Positions 52,490 through 63,305 of a stretch of DNA of 64,000 bases are shown one piece after another (positions within the stretch are counted from its first letter, which is position 1; each line of letters opens with the position of its first letter). The position numbers were made by a program, and so were the translations under genes. The DNA is taken from the NCBI GenBank assembly GCA_963971575.1, contig OZ020619.1, positions 27,718,800-27,782,799 of the forward strand. The letters are read 5' to 3'. The notes beneath the pieces are model-generated. The model saw only the letters and a list, made by a program, of their open reading frames with translations. It was not told the DNA's origin and made no database searches. The DNA is from Liopterus haemorrhoidalis. Its lineage: Eukaryota > Arthropoda > Insecta > Coleoptera > Dytiscidae.

Positions 52490-52995
52490 AAAAATTTGAA
52501 AAATCATTTGAGGAGAAGAGAGAAATTCTAAAAATCATTTGAACCGACGAGGGACAGAAGTTCAAAAAAATCATTTGATAGCGGGGAGTCAAAAACTGAA
52601 CCTTACCTAATCAGTTTATTTTCTAAAAATCATTTGAAGGGTTGGCAGAAATGTAAAAAAGTATACTTGAGGGCGGAGGAGGTAAACAATCAGAAAATAA
52701 ACTGGGGCTAAGGGGAAAAAATCTAAAAATTACTTTAAGGGAGGTTAGAAGTGCAAAAAAAAATCACTTGCGGACGGGGGAGGTAAAAATTCAGAACATA
52801 AGTTGGGGGCATGGAGGACAAAAATTCTAAAAATCACTTTAACCAGAGAGGTGGCAAAACTTAAAAACAAATTACTTGAGAATCGAGCGCAGACATTAAA
52901 AAGATTATCTGGGGGCGGGGGGTAACGTTCAAAATATAATTTGGGATGGGAAGGGGCAGAAAATCAAAATATCAAATTAGGGAGGCAAAAATTTA
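52490..52995 (+). repeat. degenerate G-rich ~45-bp repeats
   Basis: About ten divergent units on the pattern CTAAAAATCATTTGA followed by a G-rich run (GGGGCGGGGAGG-like) and AAAAATTC. Spacing is 40-60 bp. No frame is conserved. Confidence 0.7.
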
Positions 52996-53402
52996 GTGTA
53001 GGCCGTTTAAAAGTAATTTTCGGGCTTAATGAGTCTTCTTCTGGAACACCATTGGAATAGAGTAATAAATATATGACAGCAATTATATAAATTAAAACAA
53101 TTATAAATTATATAAATAGAATTTATTTTAATATTTTTTATAATAATAATAAATAAAGTATGGAATAACTGGATTGTAAATGAAATAATAAATTGACAGA
53201 TTAAATTAATTCAATTGTCAGGAAATACTCTTTTTGATTGGCTAAATTGACTAAATTGACTAAAAACATGTAAAAAACTGTGTATAATCTATAATACATG
53301 GAAGTATATAACAATAATTACAGGTTAAACCTAACATAAATGGTAACAAAAATAATATAAATGATTTTATGTATCTAAATAAATTATACAGCGTGATCCA
53401 AC

Positions 53403-53651
53403 CAGGGGCGCACACAGATTTTTGGCTTGGGGGGGGGGTCCAATTATACATAATTTTTATAAACACAGGGCAAAATATCAATTTCAAGTGAAGAGCAAAA
53501 TAAAAAGGTCCTCCCTTCTAAATTTTAAGTGAAGAGCAAAAAAAAAAGTTTCTCCCTTCTAAATTTTAAATGAAGTGCAAAAAAATGCCTCACTTCTCAC
53601 AGTACGGAGGGGTCCGGACCCCTTGGACCCCCCCCCTTGTGTGCGCCCCTG
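53403..53651. mobile_element. hAT MITE H8, TSD GATCCAAC
   Basis: 249 bp, ends CAGGGGCGCACACAG and TTGTGTGCGCCCCTG, perfect duplication GATCCAAC (53395-53402, 53652-53659). About three internal copies of AAGTGAAGAGCAAAA are tandemly arranged. Confidence 0.95.
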
Positions 53652-53783
53652 GATCCAACATTGGTACCAAATGGGAAACTTTTTTATTATCAATTTTTCG
53701 AGAAAAATTCATTATCCATATACTCTTAAAATCGATATTGTGGGCACCCTATATTACATAGAGCAAAATATTTCTGAGACTTT

Positions 53784-54325
53784 TTGAAGATATTCTTTGC
53801 AGATTTTTTTTTCTCCGGAAAATTGATAGTAAAAAGTTTCACATCAGGAGTATTTTGTGAGTCTGCAGAATCCACAAGTACTGTTTATCGGTGGATCGAT
53901 CATTTTAAAACCGGTAGAACATCACTAGAAGATGATCCACGCAGTGGGCGCCCAAGCACGTCGGTAAATGAAAGAAACATTACTGCCGTCGAAGACCTAC
54001 TGAAAGAGGACAGGCGAATGACTATTCGTCAAATTAGTATGCGCCTAGGGATAGGTACACGACAAGTTCATGACATCTTGCATGATTGTTTGGGCGTTAG
54101 CAAGGTTTCGCCGCGCTGGGTGCCAAGGCTGTTGGGACCAGAACAGAAACTCAATAGGAAAGTTCTTTGAGGACGGCTTAAAAAAATTAGTTTATCGTTG
54201 GGATAAATGTATTCAGTTAAATGGAGATTATGTTGAAAAACTACATTGTAATATTGACAAAAATTAACAAAATAATAAAAATTATAGCTAAATTCCCAGA
54301 ACTTTGGAAACATCCCTCGTATAAG
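53784..54325 (+). mobile_element. mariner-type element M5, internal deletion
   Basis: Plus-strand relic of a second mariner family. The N-terminal helix-turn-helix and linker are readable to 54170 (TVYRWIDHFKTGRTSLEDDP, RSGRPSTSV, EDRRMTIRQISMRLGIG, RWVPRLLGPEQK). The text then jumps, after a stop, to the C-terminus (LVYRWDKCIQLNGDYVEK). The whole catalytic core is deleted. The 3' end TTTGGAAACATCCCTCGTA is present, but the matching 5' inverted repeat was not found. Confidence 0.8.
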
Positions 54326-55109
54326 AATTCCAAATAAAGTTATGTGTAATTTATGATGGAGAATCTAGTAAATCTAGTAAAAAATTTAATAGTATGTCGT
54401 CACTGGGGTTTTATTTACTTTCTTATATCTATTTAAAAATAAATACTTGGTACCTTACAGTCTAATAATAATAAAAGTGTACATAAAATTGAGGTAAAAA
54501 GAGATATGGTATCAAATTCGTAATTCCGGTGTGATACGGAACGTTGCTAGAGTAAAATTAACTACTGTGGTCTTAATTATGTTAAACAACCTCTTAAAAG
54601 TTTCGCAATTTATAATAAGTGTAAACTCGTCTCATTTTACGCGTAACAGATCATGGTATCAAGTTGCGAATCCTTATTCTTATATCAGCATTTAAATTTA
54701 AATGAAAATCATTGGAAGATCGGATTAATATGGACTGATTTGTATTAACCAGATATATATACTGGGTGTTATCGGGAAGAGTTTAAAACTGCGTTCAGAC
54801 TTCTTTAAATTAGTTGACTCTTCACTGTGCGTTGTGGAATTTAGTAGATAGTTTTAACATTCCAGGCAGCGTTTACAGTTCTGGAAATTAGTGCGTTACG
54901 AATAGTGCGACATCTATGTGCCTTTAAACCAACTACAGCGGCTTCATAAAATGTTCATTATCTATTATCGTGTTCCTAATATTGCTGTCCTAGACTTTTA
55001 CTAACTAAACCTAGCCTAATTACCTGAATTGATCATATTTACTGTTCGTCTTTCTAGCTCTTAATCCAATTAATATTATATTTTTAATAATTATATTTTA
55101 TAACATATA
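54326..55109. other. no gene recognised
   Basis: No supported coding, TIR pair or array. Confidence 0.35.
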
Positions 55110-55604
55110 CAGTAGAACCTCGATTATCCGGACTAGGTAGAGGATGAAGGTAGTCCGGAAAACAAAAAATCCGGATAGTCGAAAAAAAAGTGAGGAGAAC
55201 TAGGAAAGATATATTACGTACATTAAGCATGAATCTTTTTTTTTTATTGATATATATGTATACGTTCAGTAAACTGTGTAATTTTTTCACTTTGTTTTTT
55301 TATATCCGATATTGTGGAAGTGCCGACGCCATATTTATCAGACCAATAACGTCCTAAGTCACCTCATTTCAATGCATTGATATCTAATTTGTCTTTTAAA
55401 GATAGTACAACACGTTTTCTTTTCGATGACATATCTGTAATATTAAAAGAAAATATTTAAATTGCACGTCCAGACACGTCATGACGTGAAAACCGGTACA
55501 CAGCTGCGTAACACAGCGAATTCGTAAAATAATATCCTCGTTCAAAAGAATCCGGATAATCGAAAATTCGGATAATCGAGGTCCGGATAATCGAGGTTCT
55601 ACTG
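55110..55604 (-). mobile_element. Tigger/jerky-type MITE
   Basis: Inverted ends CAGTAGAACCTCGATTATCC and GGATAATCGAGGTTCTACTG with TA outside both. 495 bp. The minus strand from ATG 55432 encodes the first third of a CENP-B/Psq helix-turn-helix (MSSKRKRVVLSLKDKLDIN, a TGA, then YGVGTSTISDIKK), so it descends from a Tigger-type transposon. Confidence 0.92.
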
Positions 55605-56253
55605 TATTTAAATTAGGGAAGTTATGTAATCCCCACCTAAGGAATAAGACCTATTGTTAACACCTATAACCCTGCTGTGAATAACAAATGTATTTATTGA
55701 ACCGGCAATAAACGATTATAAAAAAAAACTGTTCGTCTTTGTAATTTTGGACGAGATTTGTTGTAATCGGCGCTGACATTTTGTTAGGTTATGTACAGGC
55801 ATACAATGTAAACGTTCCCTCCGATATAGACTGAGAGAGCCAATGTGTTTTTGTCTGTCTCATTAAAACAACTCACTAACTGACCATGAAACGTAGTCAT
55901 CAGTCACAAACTCGACATCGAAAATTTTCGCGATTACAATACTTGTCCCTTATATATTAAGGTTGGGCAAGTAATAAATCCTTAAGGAAATTTTATACTG
56001 ATTTATATATAATTTAAGATGATGGGTATTTGTATTATAGTTAATAAATAACAATAAAAACGAATACAAATATAATTTTTGGTATATTTAAATAAAAATA
56101 GTAAAAGAAATTGGTATAATAATATAGTATTTAAAAAAATTGGAGATTATATCTGTTTTTAAAAACGGCTGTACGTATTTTAATGAAATTTGGTACAATA
56201 GAGTAGAACCAGGATTCAAATATAGGCATGGTAACTCAAAATTTTCTTTCTTA
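55605..56253. other. spacer with repeat B 5' fragment
   Basis: A 92-bp reverse fragment of repeat B lies at 55881-55972 and ends exactly at its GGGCAAGT terminus. The rest is AT-rich, non-coding. Confidence 0.45.
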
Positions 56254-57014
56254 GGCTAGGGTTACACTGTATCCGTGCGTGCGGTAACGAGCGTTTACAC
56301 TGAACGTTCTTGTCCTGATCCGCGGATGGGTGGTTTCAGTACATACGTGCGACTTGCGTGCGGTTTCATTCAAATTAAACTATTTTATTTTAAATATCTG
56401 TTACTGAACAGCAAAAACATGTGTAACAACATTATTTATAGTAATAAAACAAAATTATTTTTGTTATATGCATTTTTAGATGAATATTTGGGGACAGGGT
56501 TATCTTAATACATCTCCATGATTGTTAACAGCAAAAACATGTATGACACAAATTGTTTAGAATAAAAAAACAAAAATTACTACCCGAAGTACTTTTTCAT
56601 CTGGATGAATAATAATTTTTACGTGAATCTCGGAAAAAAACAGACAGAATTTTAATTTTTTTGAATTTTTCGGGCAGAAACAAACCTATTTGTTTCTGTA
56701 GAACTTCAAAGAAAAAACATAATGAATAAATAAACAGATAAATAACGAAATAAAAAATCCCCATTGTTATGCAGCAGCATATTAACAATTCTATACTTCT
56801 TCTATTTTTGTAAAAAAAATCTTTGGATCAAAACTCATATTTTTGGCCTGCTGGACGCATCACAAAACAAACATGTTTGTGCGTCGACGCAAGTTACCGT
56901 ACGCAAGTATGCATGTACTGTAACCATGCTCATTTAACTTCGTGTGTTTGTTTTGTTGTCAGTTCTCGTGCGTTCAAAAAATCGCACGTTTCCGCATCCA
57001 ATGTAACTGCACAC
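56254..57014. mobile_element. Harbinger-like MITE, TSD TTA
   Basis: Ends GGCTAGGGTTACACTGTATC and CGCATCCAATGTAACTGCAC (then AC) are imperfect inverted repeats; TTA flanks both (56251-56253, 57015-57017). The word CAGCAAAAACATGT recurs inside. No transposase. The class rests on the 3-bp target only. Confidence 0.7.
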
Positions 57015-57017
57015 TTA

Positions 57018-57735
57018 GGGAGTGTTTCTTGGTTAAAACTGGTACTTAAAATTTTTAAATATTTCCTTTATAAACAGAATTATCTTAACAGAAAAAACTA
57101 TACAATAAATGTTGTTTATAAGAAAACAAATCTTATTTGTTCTCTGCATTTTCTCAATTTGATGAATATTAAGGTAGTTACGGGGGGACACCCTAAAACT
57201 AAAATATTGAAATATTTCACTTATTATTCTCTTCATATCAAAAATGAATGTAAGAAAATTTATTTAGAACGAAGTAACATTACTTTCGAAGAAAAAAGAA
57301 ATTAAAACAAGTAGAAAATCAAAAAATTAAACAATATTTTATATTTATTGACAAAATTCAAACTTCACGTGTATATAACATATACGATAAACAAAGGCTG
57401 ACGTCCCGTTCGCAGACATATGACGTGTAGCTTCGCTATTTACCCCCACCACTACAAGTTACGAGACAACCTTTACTTTAATAATCTTGTGTTACACCAA
57501 CAAATTATGCTTCTCGCTCTGACACAGTCACTGAGTGATAAGTCGCACTCTCTTTATAAACTTCAAATTTAGTAAAACAACGTATTCTCATACTGCTTTA
57601 TAATTAACTAAAATAAGCTAATAGTGACATTATGGGAACAAAAATAATAATATTATACTAGTCTATCTTACTAAGTGAAGCTTAGTTGTAGTAAGTAAAT
57701 GATTTATGAGATTGGCCCATGGATATTTATCGATA
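57018..57735. other. 3' flank of innexin 2
   Basis: No gene recognised; AT-rich. Confidence 0.35.
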
Positions 57736-58875
57736 TCATTGTTCAAGATATGGATACAAACGTGTTTCCGTAATCTCAAGTTGTGATATATAAAAATCAT
57801 CCGCTTTATTCTTGTGTTTTTGATGTTCATTGATATCTTTAGCAATACTGACAATAATATCTCTGAATACAAGTTGATTTGTATTATTCCGCAATAAATA
57901 CAACATCCACCAATCACCAAAGTCAACTTTTTCGGTTATTATTCTACACAATTCTCTAGGTATAACATTACTATATAAATACAATAAACTGATTCTTAAA
58001 TTAGAACAAGTGAATAGCAAGATTCTGGATATGAGTAATATAATTAAAAGGGAAAGCAATATGAAGAACCAGAACCAAATAAAAATGTAAGTTTTTTCGT
58101 TGATAACGTTGAGAGGTAAGATGCAAAGGCTGTCGAATGTTTGGATAGATCCTGATGCTCCATATTTGTGAAAACTACACTTTGTAACCCTCGGGAATAC
58201 ATGTATCATAGGATCAATTCTTTCTTCCTGGTTTAGTTGAGATAAACCCAGCACTTTCCAACCATAAGACATAAATTCACCACTCAAGAACCAGTTCATG
58301 AAATGGAGTTGTAGATAAATATTTATTAAACACAGTAACTCACATGCCCAATATATTATAGCGTATTTTTTATGTAGTGTCATATGTTCCACTAGATATT
58401 TACTTATCACTTTTCTTCTATCATCTCTTTCTTCTTTCTCCATAAGTGTGTCTTTTAATCCAGTAACAAGTGAACGTAGAAGACCTCCTTCGAAATATTC
58501 CCAGATTAATTTTGGTAGGTAACATAGTAAGGCTTGCGCAAACAACGCAAAACAAACCCATTGATAATAATTATGGTATTTTCTTTTTTCACCACTGTCA
58601 TTAGTTATTCCTTGGTACGGTGCATTTCCATCTTTATTGTAAGGTAAGGTGTAGGTACTTTTAATCCAACAGAAAGTATTTATCACATGTGTTGGATTAT
58701 GATCAGTTATACACAGAATTGGACTTCCAACATATTCTGTTGCAGTTACAAGTAAACTACAGGTTATAAGAACAGCCGTTGTGAATGAACTATGGGCCCG
58801 AAATATAATACCACCAGTTTTCACATCTTGCCATTGAAGGAACACTTTAACTTTTTCGAAGAGTTCTTTCACCAT
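57736..58875 (-). CDS. innexin (gap-junction channel subunit) 2
   Basis: Intact single-exon gene, 379 residues from ATG 58875. It has the same architecture as innexin 1: N-terminal MVKELFEKVKVFLQW, four membrane spans, paired loop cysteines C55/C69 (LCITDHN...TFCWI) and TKCSFHKYG...SLCILPLN, YYQWV at 103-107, and FGDWW near the C-terminus. Compared with innexin 1 it has about 15 extra C-terminal residues (ITETRLYPYLEQ) and a shorter first-loop insert. The two are clearly close paralogues by local duplication, now separated by TEs. The open frames and preserved motifs imply selection. Confidence 0.96.
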   Translation of the reverse strand: MVKELFEKVKVFLQWQDVKTGGIIFRAHSSFTTAVLITCSLLVTATEYVGSPILCITDHNPTHVINTFCWIKSTYTLPYNKDGNAPYQGITNDSGEKRKYHNYYQWVCFALFAQALLCYLPKLIWEYFEGGLLRSLVTGLKDTLMEKEERDDRRKVISKYLVEHMTLHKKYAIIYWACELLCLINIYLQLHFMNWFLSGEFMSYGWKVLGLSQLNQEERIDPMIHVFPRVTKCSFHKYGASGSIQTFDSLCILPLNVINEKTYIFIWFWFFILLSLLIILLISRILLFTCSNLRISLLYLYSNVIPRELCRIITEKVDFGDWWMLYLLRNNTNQLVFRDIIVSIAKDINEHQKHKNKADDFYISQLEITETRLYPYLEQ

Positions 58876-58908
58876 TTTTAATACACAATTTGTAAGTTAT
58901 CGTACAAC

Positions 58909-58913
58909 ACTGA
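58909..58913 (-). promoter_or_regulatory. initiator-like TCAGT of innexin 2
   Basis: TCAGT on the minus strand 34 nt upstream of the ATG matches the arthropod initiator core. No TATA was recognised at the expected distance. Confidence 0.35.
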
Positions 58914-58919
58914 CACAAT

Positions 58920-59689
58920 AAACTAGTTGAGTTTTGTAATCACAGGAAATAACCCGGTGGTTATTTCAGGGAAATATAACTCATAGTTGTGATAAAAGAT
59001 CTGCAGGCAGGATGTCACATGTTTAGACTGTATGAAAAATATTTTTTTCTTGGTATTACAAACATTTTTGCGTCATAAGGTATTTCAAGTAAAAAATGTA
59101 TATGGAATTTAAACAAATTTTAGGGTATTAAGTAAGTAGGGAGGCTTATTTTGGAACTCTGAGAGTTTTATAATAAATTAACCTTGTAAAATAATATTTT
59201 CACCGAACCGAGTAAAAAATTAGATATTTTGCCGATCCGCGTAAAAAAAATATGCCTTTGTGCAGATCCCTGGCAAGATTTGAATCCCTGTTATTAGAAA
59301 ATGCGCAGTTTGAGCAGAACCCACAGCAATGGGCGTGGTTTTATTGCGATAATACTTCTTTGGTTCCCATAGCGCTTAGACACTAGCATACTAAGAATCG
59401 AATCTGTGTAATTTATAATTTTATTTTCTTTTTAAACCAAATAATACGAGCGTCCTTTTAATAGGACGGCAAATAGAATTCTGTTTTATTTGGTTTAGTT
59501 TTAATGAACAAGATGTGCCTAGTGATTTTGCAATAGAAATACGTAAGTTATACAAACACTTGTCTAATATAAGTGTCTAACTACAAGTTCTCTGAAATTT
59601 TGTGAAAAAAAATCGCTCGTTTTTATTGCGTCTTATTTTAGACTGTACCATGGATAAATGGAGGTAAGTACCACGATATGAAATATAAT
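58920..59689. other. no gene recognised
   Basis: AT-rich 5' flank of innexin 2, without supported features. Confidence 0.35.
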
Positions 59690-60200
59690 TACCGACCGCC
59701 AACATATATAAGGGAGGTATTGTGATCATACCGATTTTGACATTTCGAGATTTCGATGGATCTCCACGAATTGAGACCCTACATAATGTTTTGACTATTT
59801 TTAGCATGATGTCTGTCGGTCTGTCTGTCCGTCCGTCTGTCTGTCTGTCTGTGTACACGTGCAGAGCAAATTCGGCTAAAAGGATTTTTATGAAACTACA
59901 TATTTAAGCTTTTGACATCAATAGCACGAGTTGATCAACTTTTGGTAAAAGTCGGTTGACTAGAAATGGGAGTTTACTCATGTCGATTTTAAGATTTTTG
60001 CGAATATTTAGCAACAGAAACATATTTCGAAAAAATTTATTTAACAAAAGTTGCTATAAATGCAATAACTAATAACATTTATTTGAGACATTTTTTGATA
60101 AAACGAAAAAAATTTGAATTTTTTTTTAAGTATCTATTTTTTCATACTTATATGTAACGTATCCATGATCATGATAAATAATATCTCTTTTAGAAAATAT
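59690..60200 (+). repeat. interspersed repeat B, divergent copy
   Basis: Shares AAGTCGGTTGACTAGAAATG, CGATTTTAAGATTTTTGCGA and following text with 6450-6690. The 5' part (AAGGGAGGTATTGTGATC) and the long GTCT microsatellite (59811-59853) differ from copy 1. Confidence 0.7.
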
Positions 60201-60435
60201 CAGGCCAAGTTATTTCTACTCTGTTGCTAGAATGTATTTTATACAAGTACTTTGTGATGGTGGTCGGTCGATTACATAAGGGTTGGCTGTGGAAAAATAA
60301 AATAATGTGTACTGCAAGCTTTAACTGTCAATTAATTAACTGTCACCACTGTTGTTGTCATAAGTTTCTATTGAAAATTCAATTAAGCTACAATTATAAT
60401 GGTTTTTACAATAGAACATAAAAAATTTATGAATC

Positions 60436-60616
60436 CAGTGGCGCACCCCCTAAGAAGGAAGGAAATATGGAAATATAAATAAAAACACACAAACACACTA
60501 GAAAGTTTTAAAAATAGAGAAGAGGACCTTTTTTTAGGTCATCACTTTATATTTTCATAATTTAAATAATTTTGTCTTCCGGGCCCCCCTACCAAAAATT
60601 CCTGGGTGCGCCACTG
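60436..60616. mobile_element. hAT MITE H9
   Basis: 181 bp, inverse relative of H6: ends CAGTGGCGCACCCCC and GGGTGCGCCACTG, sharing the GTCTTCCGGGCCCCC and TTTATATTTTCATAATTTAA blocks. Flanks TATGAATC and ATTCAATC match at only five of eight positions. Confidence 0.85.
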
Positions 60617-61135
60617 ATTCAATCATATTTTCAAAATGGTGTATAGTGAACGGCGAATGGTTTTACACTGCGGTGTCATGTTTAGACGAATTTCGGCTAC
60701 AAATTCCAGATATTGCTTCCATTGAAGGAGATTACCGAACAGTGTGCCAATATAACTCCTCAAATTCTTATAAATGCTTTTAATAGTATGAAAAGACAAG
60801 TAAATTTGTGTGTGCATGAAAACGGTGGTCATTTTGAACAGCTTCTTTAGTTTTTTATGTTTATTTTTCTGTACCTGTGAAATCAAAAATATATTGTATA
60901 TAATGTATAAATTTGTATTTATTGTATATAATGTATAAATTTGTATTTAGCTGGCTAATATGGTTGTATAGACCAGGGATGGCCAAAACGTTGACCCGGT
61001 CGACCACAAGGATACTGGAAGCAGCCCGCGAATCTGATTTGATCATTGAAAAATTATAGTTATAAATTCAGAGCTATAGTTATTAGTTATAATTTCATTT
61101 GATTAAAAATAATAATAATAAAAAAAAGGTTGCTG

Positions 61136-61448
61136 AAGTTTGAGATTAGTGGACGCTTGTCAAGACCTGACAAACCCCATAATAAAAAAGAATATATCTC
61201 TCAAGGAGGAGGAAAAGACGTCCAAGTATATGGACCTCTTGTCCGAGATCAGAAAGCTGTATCCCGGGTATAAAGTTAAGCTTGTAGTCCTGATAGTTGG
61301 TGTTTTGGGTGGCATGAAAGCCTCCTATCGAAGGGATATCGAGTCCATTCCCGTCTGCAGATCTTCTGCCAACTCTTTGATCTGTAGGATGCAGAAAGCA
61401 GTGCTGCTCGGGTCACTCCGCATTGTGCGGGCACTGAATCTAGCGTAA
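61136..61448 (+). pseudogene. LINE C-terminal restriction-like endonuclease fragment
   Basis: About 100 codons from a CTC/TTG-type frame, not an ATG: LRLVDACQDLTNPI, KEEEKTSKYMDLLSEIRKLY, then VLIVGVLGG, and MQKAVLLGSLRIVRALNLA. The D-x-x-x-x-x-x-N ... E-E-E-K-x-x-K-Y-x-x-L ... V-x-G-x-L-G ... QK-x-x-LLG-x-x-x-I-x-R pattern fits the C-terminal nuclease region of R4/NeSL-like LINEs. The rest of the LINE is absent. Confidence 0.55.
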
Positions 61449-61590
61449 TTTCCGCGGCTGCATATCGCCAGGATTTGGGATGCAGTCGTGTGTATTTAGC
61501 TCCCCTAGTCTCTAGTATGACGCGGCTCAAAGTTTGAGGTTAGTGGATGCTTGTCAAGACCTGACAAACCCAATAATAAAAAAAAGTAAA
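61139..61590 (+). repeat. direct repeat bracketing LINE fragment
   Basis: GTTTGAGATTAGTGGACGCT (61139) and GTTTGAGGTTAGTGGATGCT (61531) each continue CTTGTCAAGACCTGACAAAC with an AATAATAAAAAA end. The offset is about 392 bp. Confidence 0.85.
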
Positions 61591-62029
61591 AATTCAAAAT
61601 TATTCTACTATTAGTAGATTTTTTTAAAAATATTGTCAATATAACTTATTTCAAAACACAGCTAAAAAGTGCTATTTCAACTTCATGTTCATACGGATAT
61701 ATGAATATAGTTGTATGAGAGAAATAGAACGAAAAAATCTAAGGACTGAAGATAACGCACGTAACGTTAGAATCATCTTTTCTTAGAATTTTAATGCAAT
61801 TTTAGAGGCAAATTTTGACAAACTTGTCGAAACTATGCAATGCCAAGTGTCATCAAATTAAGAAAATTCAGTTGTTTTTTTTTTTTTTTTACTCTGTATT
61901 TTTTTTTTTAATATTAATTTTAATACATTGTAAAACAATAATTTTTTTATTTTTTTCCTATGTTTTCTTGAATATTAAAATTCAGGACCAGTTCTAGAAA
62001 ATAGTTATTTATATTTAATTTTAATTTAC

Positions 62030-62300
62030 AGTCTGTTTCAAACGGTTAGGCGGAACTAAATGGGAATTTCGTTCTTTTAGGTTGTCACGAGAAGGGACCT
62101 TGATTGGGTAATTTCATTAAGAAAGACAGAAAAAATCAAAATATAAAGACAATGACATTTTAAAATGATATTAACCTTAACAAAAAAATGTTTATTGTAA
62201 GTATGATTTACAAAGCTTAAACAAAACGGCCGAAAAGCACGATTTAAACGAAGTAACTAGACTGCAAAATCTAGTTCCGCCTAACCATTTGGAACAGACT
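62030..62300. mobile_element. TIR element D3
   Basis: 271 bp, arms AGTCTGTTTCAAACGGTTAG and CTAACCATTTGGAACAGACT, both next to GCGGAACTA. Same family as D2. Confidence 0.85.
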
Positions 62301-62792
62301 TTAATAGCAGTCATAGTGAAATTTCTTTTTCATCAGTCCGTAAATATCTTCTAAAAACATCACCATTTCGTAAGTACCTAAAATTTCGTAAAAAAATACA
62401 CCAGTTCGTAAGTATCTTCAGAAAAACGTTGATTTGTGAGTACCTAAAATATCCTTAAAAATAACACCAATTCGTCAGTACAAATACGGTCTAAAAAACG
62501 TAGTCGCCCGCGGATATACTTTCACTAAAAAAGTCGCCCCCAACGTCTAAAAGTTTGGTCACCCCTGATATAGACTAATGGCCAATAAAAAAATATAATT
62601 AAAAAAAATTAATAATTTCCAATTTTAATGATTACAAAGGCTGTGCCTAAACGTTAGTCAATTGTTATATAAATCTTGCAATAGACATTATTTTATTTTT
62701 CCACAGCCAACCCTTATGTAATTTCATTTTGAACTCATGGTATAATATGAGTTATATATTTTTCCCCATTTATAATTGTTATTATTTCAGTC

Positions 62793-62926
62793 GAAGCAGA
62801 GCTCTAAGCCTGCACGAGCTTTTAGAGATTGTTGAAAATATAGATATTAAATCAGAAGATCACAATCCTATAGACGTAGTTATATTTCCACCTGAATCTG
62901 CAAACGAAGTCCAAAATGACGAATGA
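62793..62926 (+). pseudogene. possible piggyBac N-terminal fragment
   Basis: After a TTTATTTCAG acceptor-like word, an open frame reads SLHELLEIVENIDIKSEDHN, then DVVIFPPESANEVQNDE and a stop. Acidic leucine-rich text with I/V-x-P-P-E resembles the start of piggyBac transposases (compare 5220-5310). No TIR or DDE part was found. Confidence 0.35.
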
Positions 62927-63109
62927 CCAAAATGACAAAATGATGATTCTAGTGACGAGGAATAATTAGTGCTCTCCATTTTGGGCTGTAGATCGAAAAA
63001 AAATAAACAGTAGTAAATACGATAAATTTAGATTACAATAAACAATTTCTGCAAATAAATTTAAATTATTTTTTTTTTTAAATTAATTCAGTAATTCATA
63101 AACGCAAAA

Positions 63110-63240
63110 AGTACGATATTATCCAAAAACATAATCTAATAAAAAAAATTTTTTTTTTCGGCTTTTAGTTCAACTTCTGCAGATTTTAAGGTGTGGGACA
63201 AAAAAATTTAAACACATTTTAGGTGAAAATCATTTTAATA
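63110..63240 (-). repeat. interspersed repeat A, short copy
   Basis: AAAAACATAATCTAATAAA and TTTTTTCGGCTTTTAG blocks match 34681-34780. Non-coding. Confidence 0.45.
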
Positions 63241-63305
63241 TTATTCAGGGGTACTGGCGTACGCAAGAGGGAGCAAATCCTTCCCGCCCGAAAATTCAAA
63301 AAGAA

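Larger units (their letters stand above)
60974..62567 (+). mobile_element. hAT element H10, non-autonomous composite
   Basis: Ends CAGGGATGGCCAAAACGTTG and AAAAGTTTGGTCACCCCTG; duplications GTATAGAC (60966-60973) and ATATAGAC (62568-62575), one mismatch. It contains no hAT coding but does hold a LINE endonuclease-like fragment and TIR element D3. Confidence 0.85.

Noticed and set aside
53570..53787. Two overlapping frames with proline-rich text
   Set aside because: They translate the C-rich end of MITE H8 and its flank; no conserved protein.
55084..55290. 68-codon minus-strand frame
   Set aside because: It overlaps the Tigger MITE end and is not the transposase frame, which starts at 55432 in another register.
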